Assembly: GCF_001429545.1 (NCBI RefSeq) | Contig: NZ_LMSP01000048.1 | Coordinates: forward strand, 257,843-321,842 | Length of the DNA: 64,000 nucleotides | Source of the DNA: Paenibacillus sp. Soil787 | GTDB lineage: Bacteria > Bacillota > Bacilli > Paenibacillales > NBRC-103111 | Reading direction: 5' to 3' | In this document: one piece after another, positions 36,973 to 45,189 of the stretch | Numbering within the stretch: position 1 is the stretch's first letter | Layout: each line of letters starts with the position of its first letter | Notes under the pieces: generated by a model | Databases searched by the model: none | The model's input: only the letters and a program-made list of their open reading frames with translations | Told to the model about the DNA's origin: nothing | Position numbers and translations under genes: made by a program

Positions 36973-37005
36973 AAAGCCCGAACTGTGACCACATGTCCGG
37001 GCTTT
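36973..37005. terminator. Bidirectional terminator between convergent genes
   Basis: AAAGCCCG pairs with CGGGCTTT over a 17-base loop. T-rich sequence follows on both strands, so it serves the epimerase gene on the left and the three-gene operon on the right. Confidence 0.7.
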
Positions 37006-37007
37006 AC

Positions 37008-37904
37008 TTAATATAACTTATCTTGTGCTTTCTTCCACTGCTCCTCTATAATCCACTTTAATAGTAACGCTTGCTGCCATCGATCAGAGACTTCCTGTTC
37101 TTGCCCATGCTCATCTCGGCGAGTGATTCCGTAATAGTTGGGCGGTCCAAGCTCTGCGCAGAACGGGAATAAGTCCCCGGGCTGCGCTTGCTTAAGCCAA
37201 TGCGCCATACCTTTACGCCACCAGCGTGTAAAATGCTCCATCATAGGATGATCGCCATCCACTCCTACATCTACCTGGACTTGTTCTCCACTTGAGACAC
37301 GGCCATGTATACCTGCGGAACGTTCCAGAAGCTTATTGAAATAGACTTCCACTTTTTCACTTGTTCCGAGGATTTCACCAGCAACGACATAATGAGATAA
37401 ATCGATCATCAGTCTAAGATCCGGTAGAGCTTCAACATATCCTGCGGTGCGGATCAAATCTTGCGTGACCGTCCCTCTGTGCGTCTCGATAAAGTGTGGA
37501 ATTTTATATTCCTCAGACACTTTTAACAAACCATCAAGTAAGTGAACCGCTTCTTTATCAATAACAAAGGAATTCGACACTTGTGAGTTGATGTATTGTA
37601 CTCTGCCAAATTGGTTGGCATGATGAATGATATCAATCATATCTTGTGGTTTAGCAGGGTAAGCAATGGCACTGAAACTTAGCTTGTAGCGGTCAAGTAA
37701 ACGATGCCAGGTATCCATATTTTCGGGAGAAGGCAACAAATAGCTAACACCTTTAAATCCCGCCTCAGCGATTTTCTCGAACTTTTGCTCTAACGACCAT
37801 TCCTTTCCGTTCTCTCCTAATCCTTCCATGGCCCATATAGCTTGTTGGACATCCAGTCTAGGTAGATTTAAGGTCCCATCATTAATTCTATTCCAATGGC
37901 TCAT
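37008..37904 (-). CDS. Sugar phosphate isomerase/epimerase-like TIM barrel
   Basis: Protein of 298 residues of the AP-endonuclease-2 / IolE-like TIM-barrel superfamily. Visible strands and metal ligands include FKGVSYLLPS, IPHFIETHRG (Glu and His), DLRLMIDLSHYVVAGE (Asp and His), GRVSSGEQVQVDVG and FCAELGPPNYYG (Glu). The family isomerises or epimerises sugars and inositols. It is the last gene of an operon with formaldehyde dehydrogenase and a desaturase-family protein, so its substrate is probably the carbon skeleton left after demethylation. Confidence 0.75.
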   Translation of the reverse strand: MSHWNRINDGTLNLPRLDVQQAIWAMEGLGENGKEWSLEQKFEKIAEAGFKGVSYLLPSPENMDTWHRLLDRYKLSFSAIAYPAKPQDMIDIIHHANQFGRVQYINSQVSNSFVIDKEAVHLLDGLLKVSEEYKIPHFIETHRGTVTQDLIRTAGYVEALPDLRLMIDLSHYVVAGEILGTSEKVEVYFNKLLERSAGIHGRVSSGEQVQVDVGVDGDHPMMEHFTRWWRKGMAHWLKQAQPGDLFPFCAELGPPNYYGITRRDEHGQEQEVSDRWQQALLLKWIIEEQWKKAQDKLY

Positions 37905-37955
37905 GGTTATCTCCTTAAAATGGTTATTAAATCGAATCGAATGACATCTTCCTGT

Positions 37956-39170
37956 TTATTTAACTAGACCATGCGGATCGATTACAAATTTTCTGGAAAC
38001 ACCTCGATCAAAATCTTGGTACGCTTGCGGAGCAGCATCTAACGAAATGAGTGTGGCATTAACCGCTTTTGCAATTTGTGCTCTGCCGCTGAGAATCGCC
38101 ATCATCAAGTCTCTATTATATTTCATTACTGGCGTTTGCCCCGTTACGAAGGTATGAGACTTCGCCCAGCCAAGACCGAAACGAATCTTCAAAGTGCCAA
38201 TCTTCGAATCCTCATCTACCGCGCCCGGATCGCCGGTTACATAAAGCCCTGGAATCCCTAGGCTTCCTCCAGCGCGTGTAACTTCCATAATCGAATTCAG
38301 CACGGTTGCCGGTGCTTCGCCATGAGCTTTACCATGACCGTGTGCTTCGAAACCTACGCAGTCTATGGCAGAGTCCACTTCAGGCGAGCCCAAAATTTGA
38401 TCAATTTGTCCTGCCAAATCGCCATTTTCACGGAGATTGACGGTTTCGCAACCAAAGCTTTTCGCTTGTGCCAGCCGTTCTGCATTTAAATCGCCTACTA
38501 TAACAACGGCTGCACCAAGCAACTGTGCGGAGTGAGCCGCAGCAAGGCCTACTGGACCTGCACCTGCGACGTATACGGTTGAGCCCGGACGTACGCCTGC
38601 GCTAACTGCACCATGATAGCCTGTTGGGAATATATCAGAAAGCATCGTTAAATCAAGAATTTTTTCCATGGCTTTCTCTTTATCCGGGAACTTCAGCAAT
38701 TGGAAGTCCGCATAAGGAACCATGACATATTCCGATTGTCCGCCGACCCATCCACCCATATCTACATAACCATAAGCGGAACCAGGACGATCCGGATTGA
38801 CGTTTAAGCATACATTCGTATTCCGTTCTTTACAGCTGCGGCAACGGCCGCAAGCAATGTTGAACGGAACGGAGACCAAGTCTCCCTTTTTAATAAATTC
38901 AACATCGCGTCCTACCTCAATGACTTCACCGGTTATTTCATGTCCTAAGATGAGACCTGACGGCGCAGTTGTCCGACCTCTAACCATATGCTGATCGCTG
39001 CCGCAAATGTTAGTAGTTACTACTTTCAAAATGACGCCATGCTCGCATTTTCGTCCTATGTTTAATGGATTGACACCTGGACCATCTTTCAGTACCAATT
39101 CTGGATAATCCGTATTACGTACCTCAACACTTCCTGGTTGACTGTAAACGACTGCTCTGTTTCCTGCCAT
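37956..39170 (-). CDS. fdhA: Glutathione-independent formaldehyde dehydrogenase (zinc, NAD)
   Basis: Protein of 404 residues. Catalytic zinc ligands lie in TNICGSDQHM and LGHEITGEV. Structural zinc is held by the four Cys of CGRCRSCKERNTNVC, followed by NPDRPGSAYGYVDMGGWVGG, the long family insert. The NAD loop is VAGAGPVGLAA. SAIDCVGFEAHGHG and the conserved C-terminus match the Pseudomonas putida FdhA type, which oxidises formaldehyde to formate without thiol cofactor (aldehyde dismutase is a close relative). It sits between the TIM barrel and desaturase genes, 22 bases from the latter. Confidence 0.85.
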   Translation of the reverse strand: MAGNRAVVYSQPGSVEVRNTDYPELVLKDGPGVNPLNIGRKCEHGVILKVVTTNICGSDQHMVRGRTTAPSGLILGHEITGEVIEVGRDVEFIKKGDLVSVPFNIACGRCRSCKERNTNVCLNVNPDRPGSAYGYVDMGGWVGGQSEYVMVPYADFQLLKFPDKEKAMEKILDLTMLSDIFPTGYHGAVSAGVRPGSTVYVAGAGPVGLAAAHSAQLLGAAVVIVGDLNAERLAQAKSFGCETVNLRENGDLAGQIDQILGSPEVDSAIDCVGFEAHGHGKAHGEAPATVLNSIMEVTRAGGSLGIPGLYVTGDPGAVDEDSKIGTLKIRFGLGWAKSHTFVTGQTPVMKYNRDLMMAILSGRAQIAKAVNATLISLDAAPQAYQDFDRGVSRKFVIDPHGLVK

Positions 39171-39192
39171 ATTCTCAACTTCCTCTCATCAT

Positions 39193-40311
39193 TTAGTTGA
39201 TCATTGCTTGTGGCTCATTGCTCACTTGCGAAGACACTGCTCTGTCAGCTTGATCCCCATAAAAATAAGGATTTGCTGTACTCGGAAGAGGACGATCAAC
39301 GACATAATGCGGGTCTTTTTTCTGTTTAATCAGTGCTGTAATAACCTCTTTGAGTGCCGCCCAAAGATTAGGACTTGGTGCCGGATAATCAAACATCAAT
39401 TCTTTGTGCAAAGCAGGCAAGGCATGATAAGGAACCATCGGAAACATGTGATGCTCTATGTGATAATTCATGTTCCAGTAAAGGAATCTAATGAAAGGAT
39501 TCAAATAAATCGTGCGCGTATTCAAGCGATGATCCAGAACATCTTCATGCAGCCCCAAATGCTGAGTTATACCCACTACAATCAGGAGAATTGGACCATA
39601 GAAAGTCGGAAGGCCAACAAACATAAGCGGTAAAATACTCCCTATTTGAAAGCACCAGATGAAGAGGCCAATGAATATCAGCATCCAAACACGTGAGATC
39701 CAAACCGCTTTTCTGAATTCAGACTCTGGTACATAGTCCTTTTCGGTGTCAGACAGCTTCCCAAAGCAATGCGTGATAATGCTTTTTAGATCTCGTGAGC
39801 CGCCATAAATATGGATGATTTCTCCAAAAAGGATGCGCCAAACGGGCGGTCTAGTCATCGCTATTTCTGGATCGCGACCGACAATATAGGTGTCTGTGTG
39901 ATGACGGGCATGACTCCAACGCCAAGGAGTTGGTGGTCTTAAGTCCATAAAAGAGGCAACTTGATAGAGAGCATCATTCATCCATGCAGTCTTGAAAGCT
40001 GTGCCGTGACCGCATTCATGCCATCTGGAATCAGCGGTTGAAGCGTAGCTGATGCCATATAGGGCAAATGCCGGTATGGCCCACCATGTACCCCACGAAT
40101 AATAGGCAAGAATTCCCGTAGCTATGAGCCATGCAAACATGATGATCGTATCCCGAATTGCGGGTCCATCCTTACGCTTCATTAGCTCTTTAAGACGCTT
40201 ACGCGGAATCGGACTTGTATACCATTCAGCCGCTGCTAATCCACGTTCCTGTGCTCGTTTGTTTTCTGGTCCTGTGAGAGAGTAATCTCTTTTAGCGTTT
40301 TTATTTGACAC
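39193..40311 (-). CDS. Fatty-acid-desaturase-family di-iron membrane oxygenase (MocD-like)
   Basis: Protein of 372 residues with four membrane helices and three histidine boxes that bind the di-iron centre: HECGHG, HARHH and HIEHH (the last in NMNYHIEHHMFPMVPYHALP). The context argues against lipid desaturation. In rhizobia a desaturase-fold oxygenase, MocD, takes part in oxidative O-demethylation of rhizopine, which releases formaldehyde, and here the next gene is formaldehyde dehydrogenase and the third an IolE-like TIM barrel. A role in demethylating a methylated sugar or inositol is inferred. No dedicated ferredoxin or reductase is in the operon. Confidence 0.72.
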   Translation of the reverse strand: MSNKNAKRDYSLTGPENKRAQERGLAAAEWYTSPIPRKRLKELMKRKDGPAIRDTIIMFAWLIATGILAYYSWGTWWAIPAFALYGISYASTADSRWHECGHGTAFKTAWMNDALYQVASFMDLRPPTPWRWSHARHHTDTYIVGRDPEIAMTRPPVWRILFGEIIHIYGGSRDLKSIITHCFGKLSDTEKDYVPESEFRKAVWISRVWMLIFIGLFIWCFQIGSILPLMFVGLPTFYGPILLIVVGITQHLGLHEDVLDHRLNTRTIYLNPFIRFLYWNMNYHIEHHMFPMVPYHALPALHKELMFDYPAPSPNLWAALKEVITALIKQKKDPHYVVDRPLPSTANPYFYGDQADRAVSSQVSNEPQAMIN

Positions 40312-40484
40312 GGAATAGCCTCCTCACTCGTCATGTTAGCGCTTTCTATAATAATAGACCTTTAGGGACTCCTTGTCTTTGAAATAAGCGGACATTCATT
40401 TGCACTATATGGACATATAAGATTGATTGAAGGGGATTTCTGTCAATTGTGACTTACGAAACTGTTCCGAAGGAACGCCCTGTT

Positions 40485-40565
40485 TTACGGGTAAAAACAA
40501 CGTTCTTGCACTGCGCTTTCATTTAAAATGCGACTCATCTTCTTGAAATCTGATTTGGCTGCCAT
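40485..40565 (-). CDS. Possible 26-residue peptide or truncated gene start
   Basis: GGGAGGGG lies 5 bases before ATG 40565. The frame reads MAAKSDFKKMSRILNESAVQ and stops at 40485. The first codons and the ribosome site are repeated at 58865-58925 (AAKSDYVLAL), so this was probably once the start of a longer gene. Not recognised. Confidence 0.3.
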   Translation of the reverse strand: MAAKSDFKKMSRILNESAVQERCFYP

Positions 40566-40581
40566 AGGAGCCCCTCCCGAT

Positions 40582-40979
40582 AACAAATAAGCGCGATTTT
40601 TCAATTATTTCTTGATGAAGGCGACCATGAGAAAACAGCGATTAAACCAAGTGAATCGTTACTGCTGAACCAGGCAAAGCTTCATATTCGTGACAACTTA
40701 TCCATACGGATCAAATTTCAGGATTTGGCCAAGCATTTACATACATCTGAAAGACAACTTTCTCGACTTTTCAAGGATGAGCTAGGAGAGTCCTTCTCGG
40801 ATTATTATCGTAAGGTCAAGATCCAGGCCGCAACCTCACTTTTGAAAACGACTAGCTCCTCATTGAAACAAATCGCCGAATTAACCGGTTTTTACTCGAT
40901 CCACCATTTCACGAAAGCGTATAAACAAGCTACAGGATATAACCCTGGGCAATGGCGAAAAATGGAACAAAGCCGCTAG
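40582..40979 (+). pseudogene. AraC-family regulator remnant (HTH domain only)
   Basis: The open frame from about 40582 to 40979 contains a complete two-HTH AraC domain: FQDLAKHLHTSERQLSRLFK, DELGESFSDYYRKVKIQAAT and IAELTGFYSIHHFTKAYKQA, ending NPGQWRKMEQSR. There is no start codon with a ribosome site and no N-terminal sensing domain. It lies next to the desaturase operon and may have been its regulator. A second, shorter copy of the same tail occurs at 41310-41396. Confidence 0.65.
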
Positions 40980-41177
40980 AATAATGCGGTTCTGATGGAC
41001 TTTGCCAAACTTACAACTCGCTGGATTAATATGGAAGCGAATCCACTGGTTCTGCGTCTGTGAATCTTATCTTGAAGATCAAGAGTCTAACCACGATTTG
41101 GCTGCGCGAAGAACTCGTCATATACATGGGCGCATAGGTTATCCTGAAGCATCTCAAGTTCCTCATCCGGACAGAAT

Positions 41178-41231
41178 AAAGAGGCCGCTTCTACATTAGT
41201 ATATGAAATCCAATGTAGAAACGACCTCTTT
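41178..41231 (+). terminator. Hairpin between two AraC fragments
   Basis: AAAGAGG and TCTACATT pair with AATGTAGA and CCTCTTT, followed by TGCTT. A plausible terminator for the AraC remnant. Confidence 0.55.
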
Positions 41232-41309
41232 GCTTATCTTAGAAAATACTCCGATCGAAAACTTCCGATACTGCTCCAGCAAATGCAGTCCAGCTATACT
41301 GCTGCCTTA

Positions 41310-41396
41310 GGCGTGCATCATTTCACGAAAGCGTCTAAACAAGCTAATAGTTATACATTCGGTCAATGGCGCAATATAAAACAAAGTGAGGGATAG
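41310..41396 (+). pseudogene. Second AraC C-terminal tail fragment
   Basis: Reads VHHFTKASKQANSYTFGQWR and ends NIKQSEG. It is a diverged duplicate of the last 27 residues of the remnant at 40582-40979, with near identity at the DNA level over CATTTCACGAAAGCGT. Confidence 0.6.
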
Positions 41397-41420
41397 CTCA
41401 TACATTAATCGATTACTAAA

Positions 41421-41452
41421 AACAAGGCGTAACGGCATTATGCCGTTACGCC
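41421..41452 (-). terminator. Terminator overlapping the PhyH stop codon
   Basis: On the minus strand GGCGTAACGGCA encodes the last four residues (GVTA), the loop is the stop codon TAA, and TGCCGTTACGCC completes a perfect 12-bp stem, followed by TTGTTTTTAG. Confidence 0.75.
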
Positions 41453-42286
41453 TTTCTTGAATGTGACGGGGAACATATCTCCCTGAATGATATCGCCATC
41501 TTTACCCCCTGAAGCCACGAATTGTTTGGTCGACAAGTATTGGAAGCGCTCATCGTACCGAAAGCGCGTTTCGCCAGTCATTAAGTGAAGCGCCGACGAA
41601 CGGCGTACCCGGTCCGATACGTTGGGCCCACTTCCGTGTATTGTCAAGCTGTGATGAAAGCTGACTTGCCCCGCTTTCATGACGATTGGCACAGTCCGAA
41701 AAGTATGCCCTTCAGGTACGTTCATCCCCTTCTTTTGATTATCTAAATTTTGTTCGTAAAAGTCACTGCCTGATAGAAGCCCCCAATGGTTGCTGCATGG
41801 CACCATCATCATGCAGCCATTCTCTTCATCAACATCATCGTAGGCTACCCATGCCGTAAGCAGCGTCTCTGCGTTTTGAAAGCACTTCCAATACGTATAG
41901 TCCTGATGCCAACCCACGCCAGAAGCGTGTCCTCCGGATTGTTCAGGTTTATGCAGCAGCTGATCGGCCCAGAAACGGATTGTATCCGTCTCCGTCAAAG
42001 CAGCTGCAATCTCGCCGATCACCGGATCGTGGGCGAGTGCGCGGATTGTTAAATCGGCGTAGCTCGCCATATCTGTTTTGCGAAGAGCTTTCGGGTGGCC
42101 TTTTTCGTAGCTCCAGATGGTTTCTGGAGGAGTTCCGGTTTCGAATTCGTTCCTGTAAACTCTCTCCATTCTTTCGCGCAGCTTTGCCAGCCTTTCATCG
42201 TCGATAATTTTCGGAGACACCCAGTAGCCATTCGTCTTGAAAAAAGAAATATCCTCTAGCGTCGGTATTCCATTTGCATTTGGCAC
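41438..42286 (-). CDS. Phytanoyl-CoA dioxygenase (PhyH) family Fe/2-oxoglutarate enzyme
   Basis: Protein of 282 residues, normal length for the family. The iron ligands are in GVGWHQDYTYWK (HxD), and the distal His is in SFHHSLTIHGSGPN, which also brings the 2-oxoglutarate contact. LTAWVAYDDVDEENGCMMM(V)P is the usual strand between them, and VRRSSALHLM supplies the Arg. It hydroxylates an unknown small molecule in the cytoplasm. An AraC gene is divergent and probably controls it. The terminator starts inside the coding region. Confidence 0.82.
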   Translation of the reverse strand: MPNANGIPTLEDISFFKTNGYWVSPKIIDDERLAKLRERMERVYRNEFETGTPPETIWSYEKGHPKALRKTDMASYADLTIRALAHDPVIGEIAAALTETDTIRFWADQLLHKPEQSGGHASGVGWHQDYTYWKCFQNAETLLTAWVAYDDVDEENGCMMMVPCSNHWGLLSGSDFYEQNLDNQKKGMNVPEGHTFRTVPIVMKAGQVSFHHSLTIHGSGPNVSDRVRRSSALHLMTGETRFRYDERFQYLSTKQFVASGGKDGDIIQGDMFPVTFKKGVTA

Positions 42287-42390
42287 TTCAGCTCATCCTC
42301 TCGTCGCGAATTCACTCTCGCTTTAAGACCATTATGACTTAATGCGGGACATTCTGTCTTTGTCTGAAAATATTTTATTTATCCGATTGT

Positions 42391-43314
42391 ATGATATTAT
42401 TTAAGAAAAGGTTGGTGATTACATTCATTCCTGAATTTATTAATCCTTTTGTACGATTTTCGATCCGTGTCCCCCTGCACGCTGGCTATCGGAATGGTCC
42501 TCGGTTCTGTTACGTCCCCTCCCTATATCTCATCGAATCCGGCTGCGGCGTCATCATCTACGAAGACCGCCCGAATATACGGTTACAGCCAGGAACTTTG
42601 TTCTTTATTCAGCCTGGCGTATCCCACACTTGGGAGGTGGATGTGGATAGTCCGCTCACGTTTCGTTGTGTATTCTTCGAATGGTCCTATCGACTGAAGA
42701 CGGGGATACGGATGCCCAACGATTTATTGTGTCAACATTCCGAGAAATCAGATGACCGTTTGTTGGACGTGCAGCTCGACTGTGGGATTCCTGACTCGCT
42801 AGTTGTGGATTCGATCAGCGTATGGAAAGGATTGTTCGAGGCGGTAACATCTGAGTTCGAGGTGGTATCTCCTGAGTTTTCAGTTCTCGATCACGAGGAT
42901 TATCCGAATTCGCTAGCCATCACTGGCCATTTCAACCTCCTGCTTCACCAAGTCTATCGGCTGGCTAGACGCCAATCCAATATCACGGATCCGCGTATAA
43001 CCAAGCTGATCGCATCGATGGAACGCCTAGCAGATGGTGGATACGAGGACGTCGAAGGTTGGGCAGAGAAGCTTGGATTGAGCCGAAGCCACTTCCATAT
43101 GCTTTTCCGGACACATACTGGCTTTACGCCAAAATGGTATTGGAATCGGTGCCGCATCAACAAATCCAAGAACGACCTGCTAAGTACGAACGATACGGTA
43201 ACGGAGATCGCCGAACGGTACGGTTTTTCATCGGTTCACGCCTTTACCAAATTGTTTCAAAAAATGGAAGGCGTAGCTCCGACGGTCTTCCGCCGTCAAT
43301 ATCGATTGAGATAA
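42391..43314 (+). CDS. AraC family regulator with cupin N-domain
   Basis: About 300-307 residues. The N-terminal cupin (VPSLYLIESGCGVIIYED, LQPGTLFFIQPGVSHTWEVD) is followed by a linker and two HTH motifs (VEGWAEKLGLSRSHFHMLFR, then VTEIAERYGFSSVHAFTKLF). The true start is uncertain: ATG 42391 has no ribosome site, while AAAAGG precedes GTG 42415. It is divergent from the PhyH gene, which is the likely target. An intact relative of the broken AraC remnants to its left. Confidence 0.78.
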   Translation: MILFKKRLVITFIPEFINPFVRFSIRVPLHAGYRNGPRFCYVPSLYLIESGCGVIIYEDRPNIRLQPGTLFFIQPGVSHTWEVDVDSPLTFRCVFFEWSYRLKTGIRMPNDLLCQHSEKSDDRLLDVQLDCGIPDSLVVDSISVWKGLFEAVTSEFEVVSPEFSVLDHEDYPNSLAITGHFNLLLHQVYRLARRQSNITDPRITKLIASMERLADGGYEDVEGWAEKLGLSRSHFHMLFRTHTGFTPKWYWNRCRINKSKNDLLSTNDTVTEIAERYGFSSVHAFTKLFQKMEGVAPTVFRRQYRLR

Positions 43315-43374
43315 TGAGCTTCGCTTCAAACATTGCTGGGGCGCAATATGAAACAAAGCCGCTGATGAACGCAA

Positions 43375-43617
43375 TCAGCGGCTTGCTTCGATCGAAACCT
43401 TTCCATCGCTGCATAAATTCGGATTGCCGACGCATAAGCCGATCGAAAACCAGCTTGCTTCCGGCAGCCGGTATGCTTGTTTATCGAACCAACTTAACTC
43501 AACGTCAATTCGGACCTCGCGTGGCGCACCGTGTACTTGACTGAAGTGCTCAGGCATGCGTAACTGGACGCAAACGAGATCGTAAGCCTCTTCGGCCCAA
43601 GCCCTGATCTGATTCAA
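43375..43617 (-). pseudogene. Fragment of a DUF5054 / GH38-related protein
   Basis: The minus-strand frame reads VHGAPREVRIDVELSWFDKQ followed by AYRLPEASWFSI and GNPNLCSDG, matching the C-terminal part of DUF5054 proteins (usual ELSWFDKPACRLPEALW...NPNLW). The rest of the protein is missing. It overlaps the end region after the AraC gene. Confidence 0.6.
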
Positions 43618-44499
43618 GACGGGGGTGAATTGCGCGCACTGGCGTCGGGAACGCGAACTCCATGCTTAGGAATTGGTCAATCGTCCCATAGTGTTTATGC
43701 TGAAGATGCGACTGCTCGTCACTCAATCGGGTAATCCGAATCCTTTAATCGTGTTATTTCCGAGGGATTTGGCGACCGCGTCTGGCGATTCATATTTGGA
43801 TCTGTGGACGAACGAAACTGTCAGCGTTGGCACCGGGGGAGACGTGGCGATCAGGGCGGAAGAAGGCATCGCGCTGTTGTGGCAATCGGATTGCAGCTGA
43901 TCATAGGAGGCTACTTTCTCTATGGCGTCTCGCGAAAGCTGCTCTCGATCCACGCGATACTTCTACACATATTGCATGGGCGTCGTATGGTGGGTGCTTT
44001 GTGAGGGAATCTGGTATGGGGTTCCATCCGCTCTTGGAATCGTGTTTCATTGAACTTGTTATGCGATAGCAACACGATTCCAAAGGCTGACGCTGTCGCT
44101 TCTTCACCCCATACATCCTGTCTCATCCTGGCTTCAACGCTTGTCCTTGCCTGAACCGAGTTCGATTGTGCCCAATTGGAGTGTGGGCCTTGCTTGGTTT
44201 TCTTCGCCTAATTCAGAAATGCCCACTTGCAGCGCCTTTTGACTTGAAAATCAGGAAAACCATTCGCTATGTAGGAAAAGTCGAGTTACAGCGACAAGCT
44301 CCCTTCGTGACGATCACCCAAGTTGGCAAAATCGAATTCCAGCACGGATTTCCCACGGAAGATCGCCTCGCTCGTCAGGTGATCGGAGCAACTGCATCAT
44401 ACCATTGCCATGCGCGGGTACTACGATATACTTTCTGGCGAGAAAGGGTACCCCTACTACTTAGTTATGTAAAGAATTTAAACATTATATGTTAATCAA
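43618..44499. other. Gene graveyard without an assignable gene
   Basis: Several frames on both strands are open for 60-110 codons but none has a ribosome site or a family motif. A plus-strand piece near 43670-43900 (DSYLDLWTNETVSVGTGGDV, then IALLW) resembles the end of a glycoside hydrolase beta-domain. The region appears to be decayed carbohydrate-enzyme sequence. Confidence 0.4.
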
Positions 44500-44536
44500 A
44501 ACTAAGAGTCACTGACAAAATCAGTGACTCTTAGTT
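44500..44536. terminator. Strong bidirectional hairpin
   Basis: AACTAAGAGTCACTGA and TCAGTGACTCTTAGTT form a perfect 16-bp stem over CAAAA, followed by AATAATTTTT on the plus strand. It follows the decayed region and faces the discoidin-domain fragment on the minus strand. Confidence 0.65.
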
Positions 44537-44639
44537 AATAATTTTTAAAAATACGATAAAGTTATTGAAGCTATAATTAGCTCCATTTCCGTGAATCATC
44601 GTATCGATGGGAACGAATTCCTGATGTTGGTTGAAACAT

Positions 44640-44970
44640 TACCTGTTTTTTGTAAATACGGTCGTATAATTCACATCATCTGCCGAGAGTTCAATCGTAT
44701 AGTTGGTTGCATAATGAGCTTCCCAATCGATGTTTACTCCTATTACAGATTGATTTTGCCCCAAATCCACCTTGAACCACTCTGCGCTGCCGCTTGCTGC
44801 AGAAGACCATCTCGTTAAGCCATTGCCATCGGTTACATTGCTTGCTGGGAATCCAGTAAACGATCATATAACACGATCGTATCGATGACTTTTGATGCAA
44901 TCCAATTTTCCGCACCACCGACAACTTCAAACTTAACCCAAGTCACATTTTTCGGAGATTAAAATCCCAT
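44640..44970 (-). pseudogene. F5/8 type C (CBM32) domain remnant
   Basis: The minus strand reads KFEVVGGAENWIASKVIDTI, a stop, then SNVTDGNGLTRWSSAASGSA, EWFKVDLGQNQSVIGVNIDW and NYTIELSADDVNYTTVF. These are the end of one sugar-binding sandwich and a nearly whole discoidin domain (DGN...W...W-x-x-VDLG). It is the tail of a lost secreted carbohydrate-active protein, upstream of the two intact GH95-like genes that end in a domain of the same fold. Confidence 0.65.
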
Positions 44971-45146
44971 ATTATTTCATATACTGCACGCATTCTCACC
45001 GTCGCCCGTTAAAAGAATAAAATGAATCGTTTGCTGCTAAAATACCTACATTTCCGAGCTACGAGGCGACTCGGCTCTTACCACGTTTGATCTTTCATCA
45101 ATTAGTTGTACCTAGCTTGGCTAGGCGCGCAACTAAATGAAAACAA

Positions 45147-45181
45147 CAATAGCCTACCCTCTTGACGAGGTTAGGCTATTG
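45147..45181. terminator. Terminator of GH95-like gene 1
   Basis: CAATAGCCTA and TAGGCTATTG with inner CCTC/GAGG over a TTGAC loop. Relatives at 48706-48749 and 62886-62924 also end carbohydrate-related minus-strand genes. Confidence 0.7.
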
Positions 45182-45189
45182 TCGCCCCT

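Noticed and set aside
43723..44126. Several overlapping open frames on both strands
   Set aside because: None has a ribosome site or a family motif; treated as decayed sequence.
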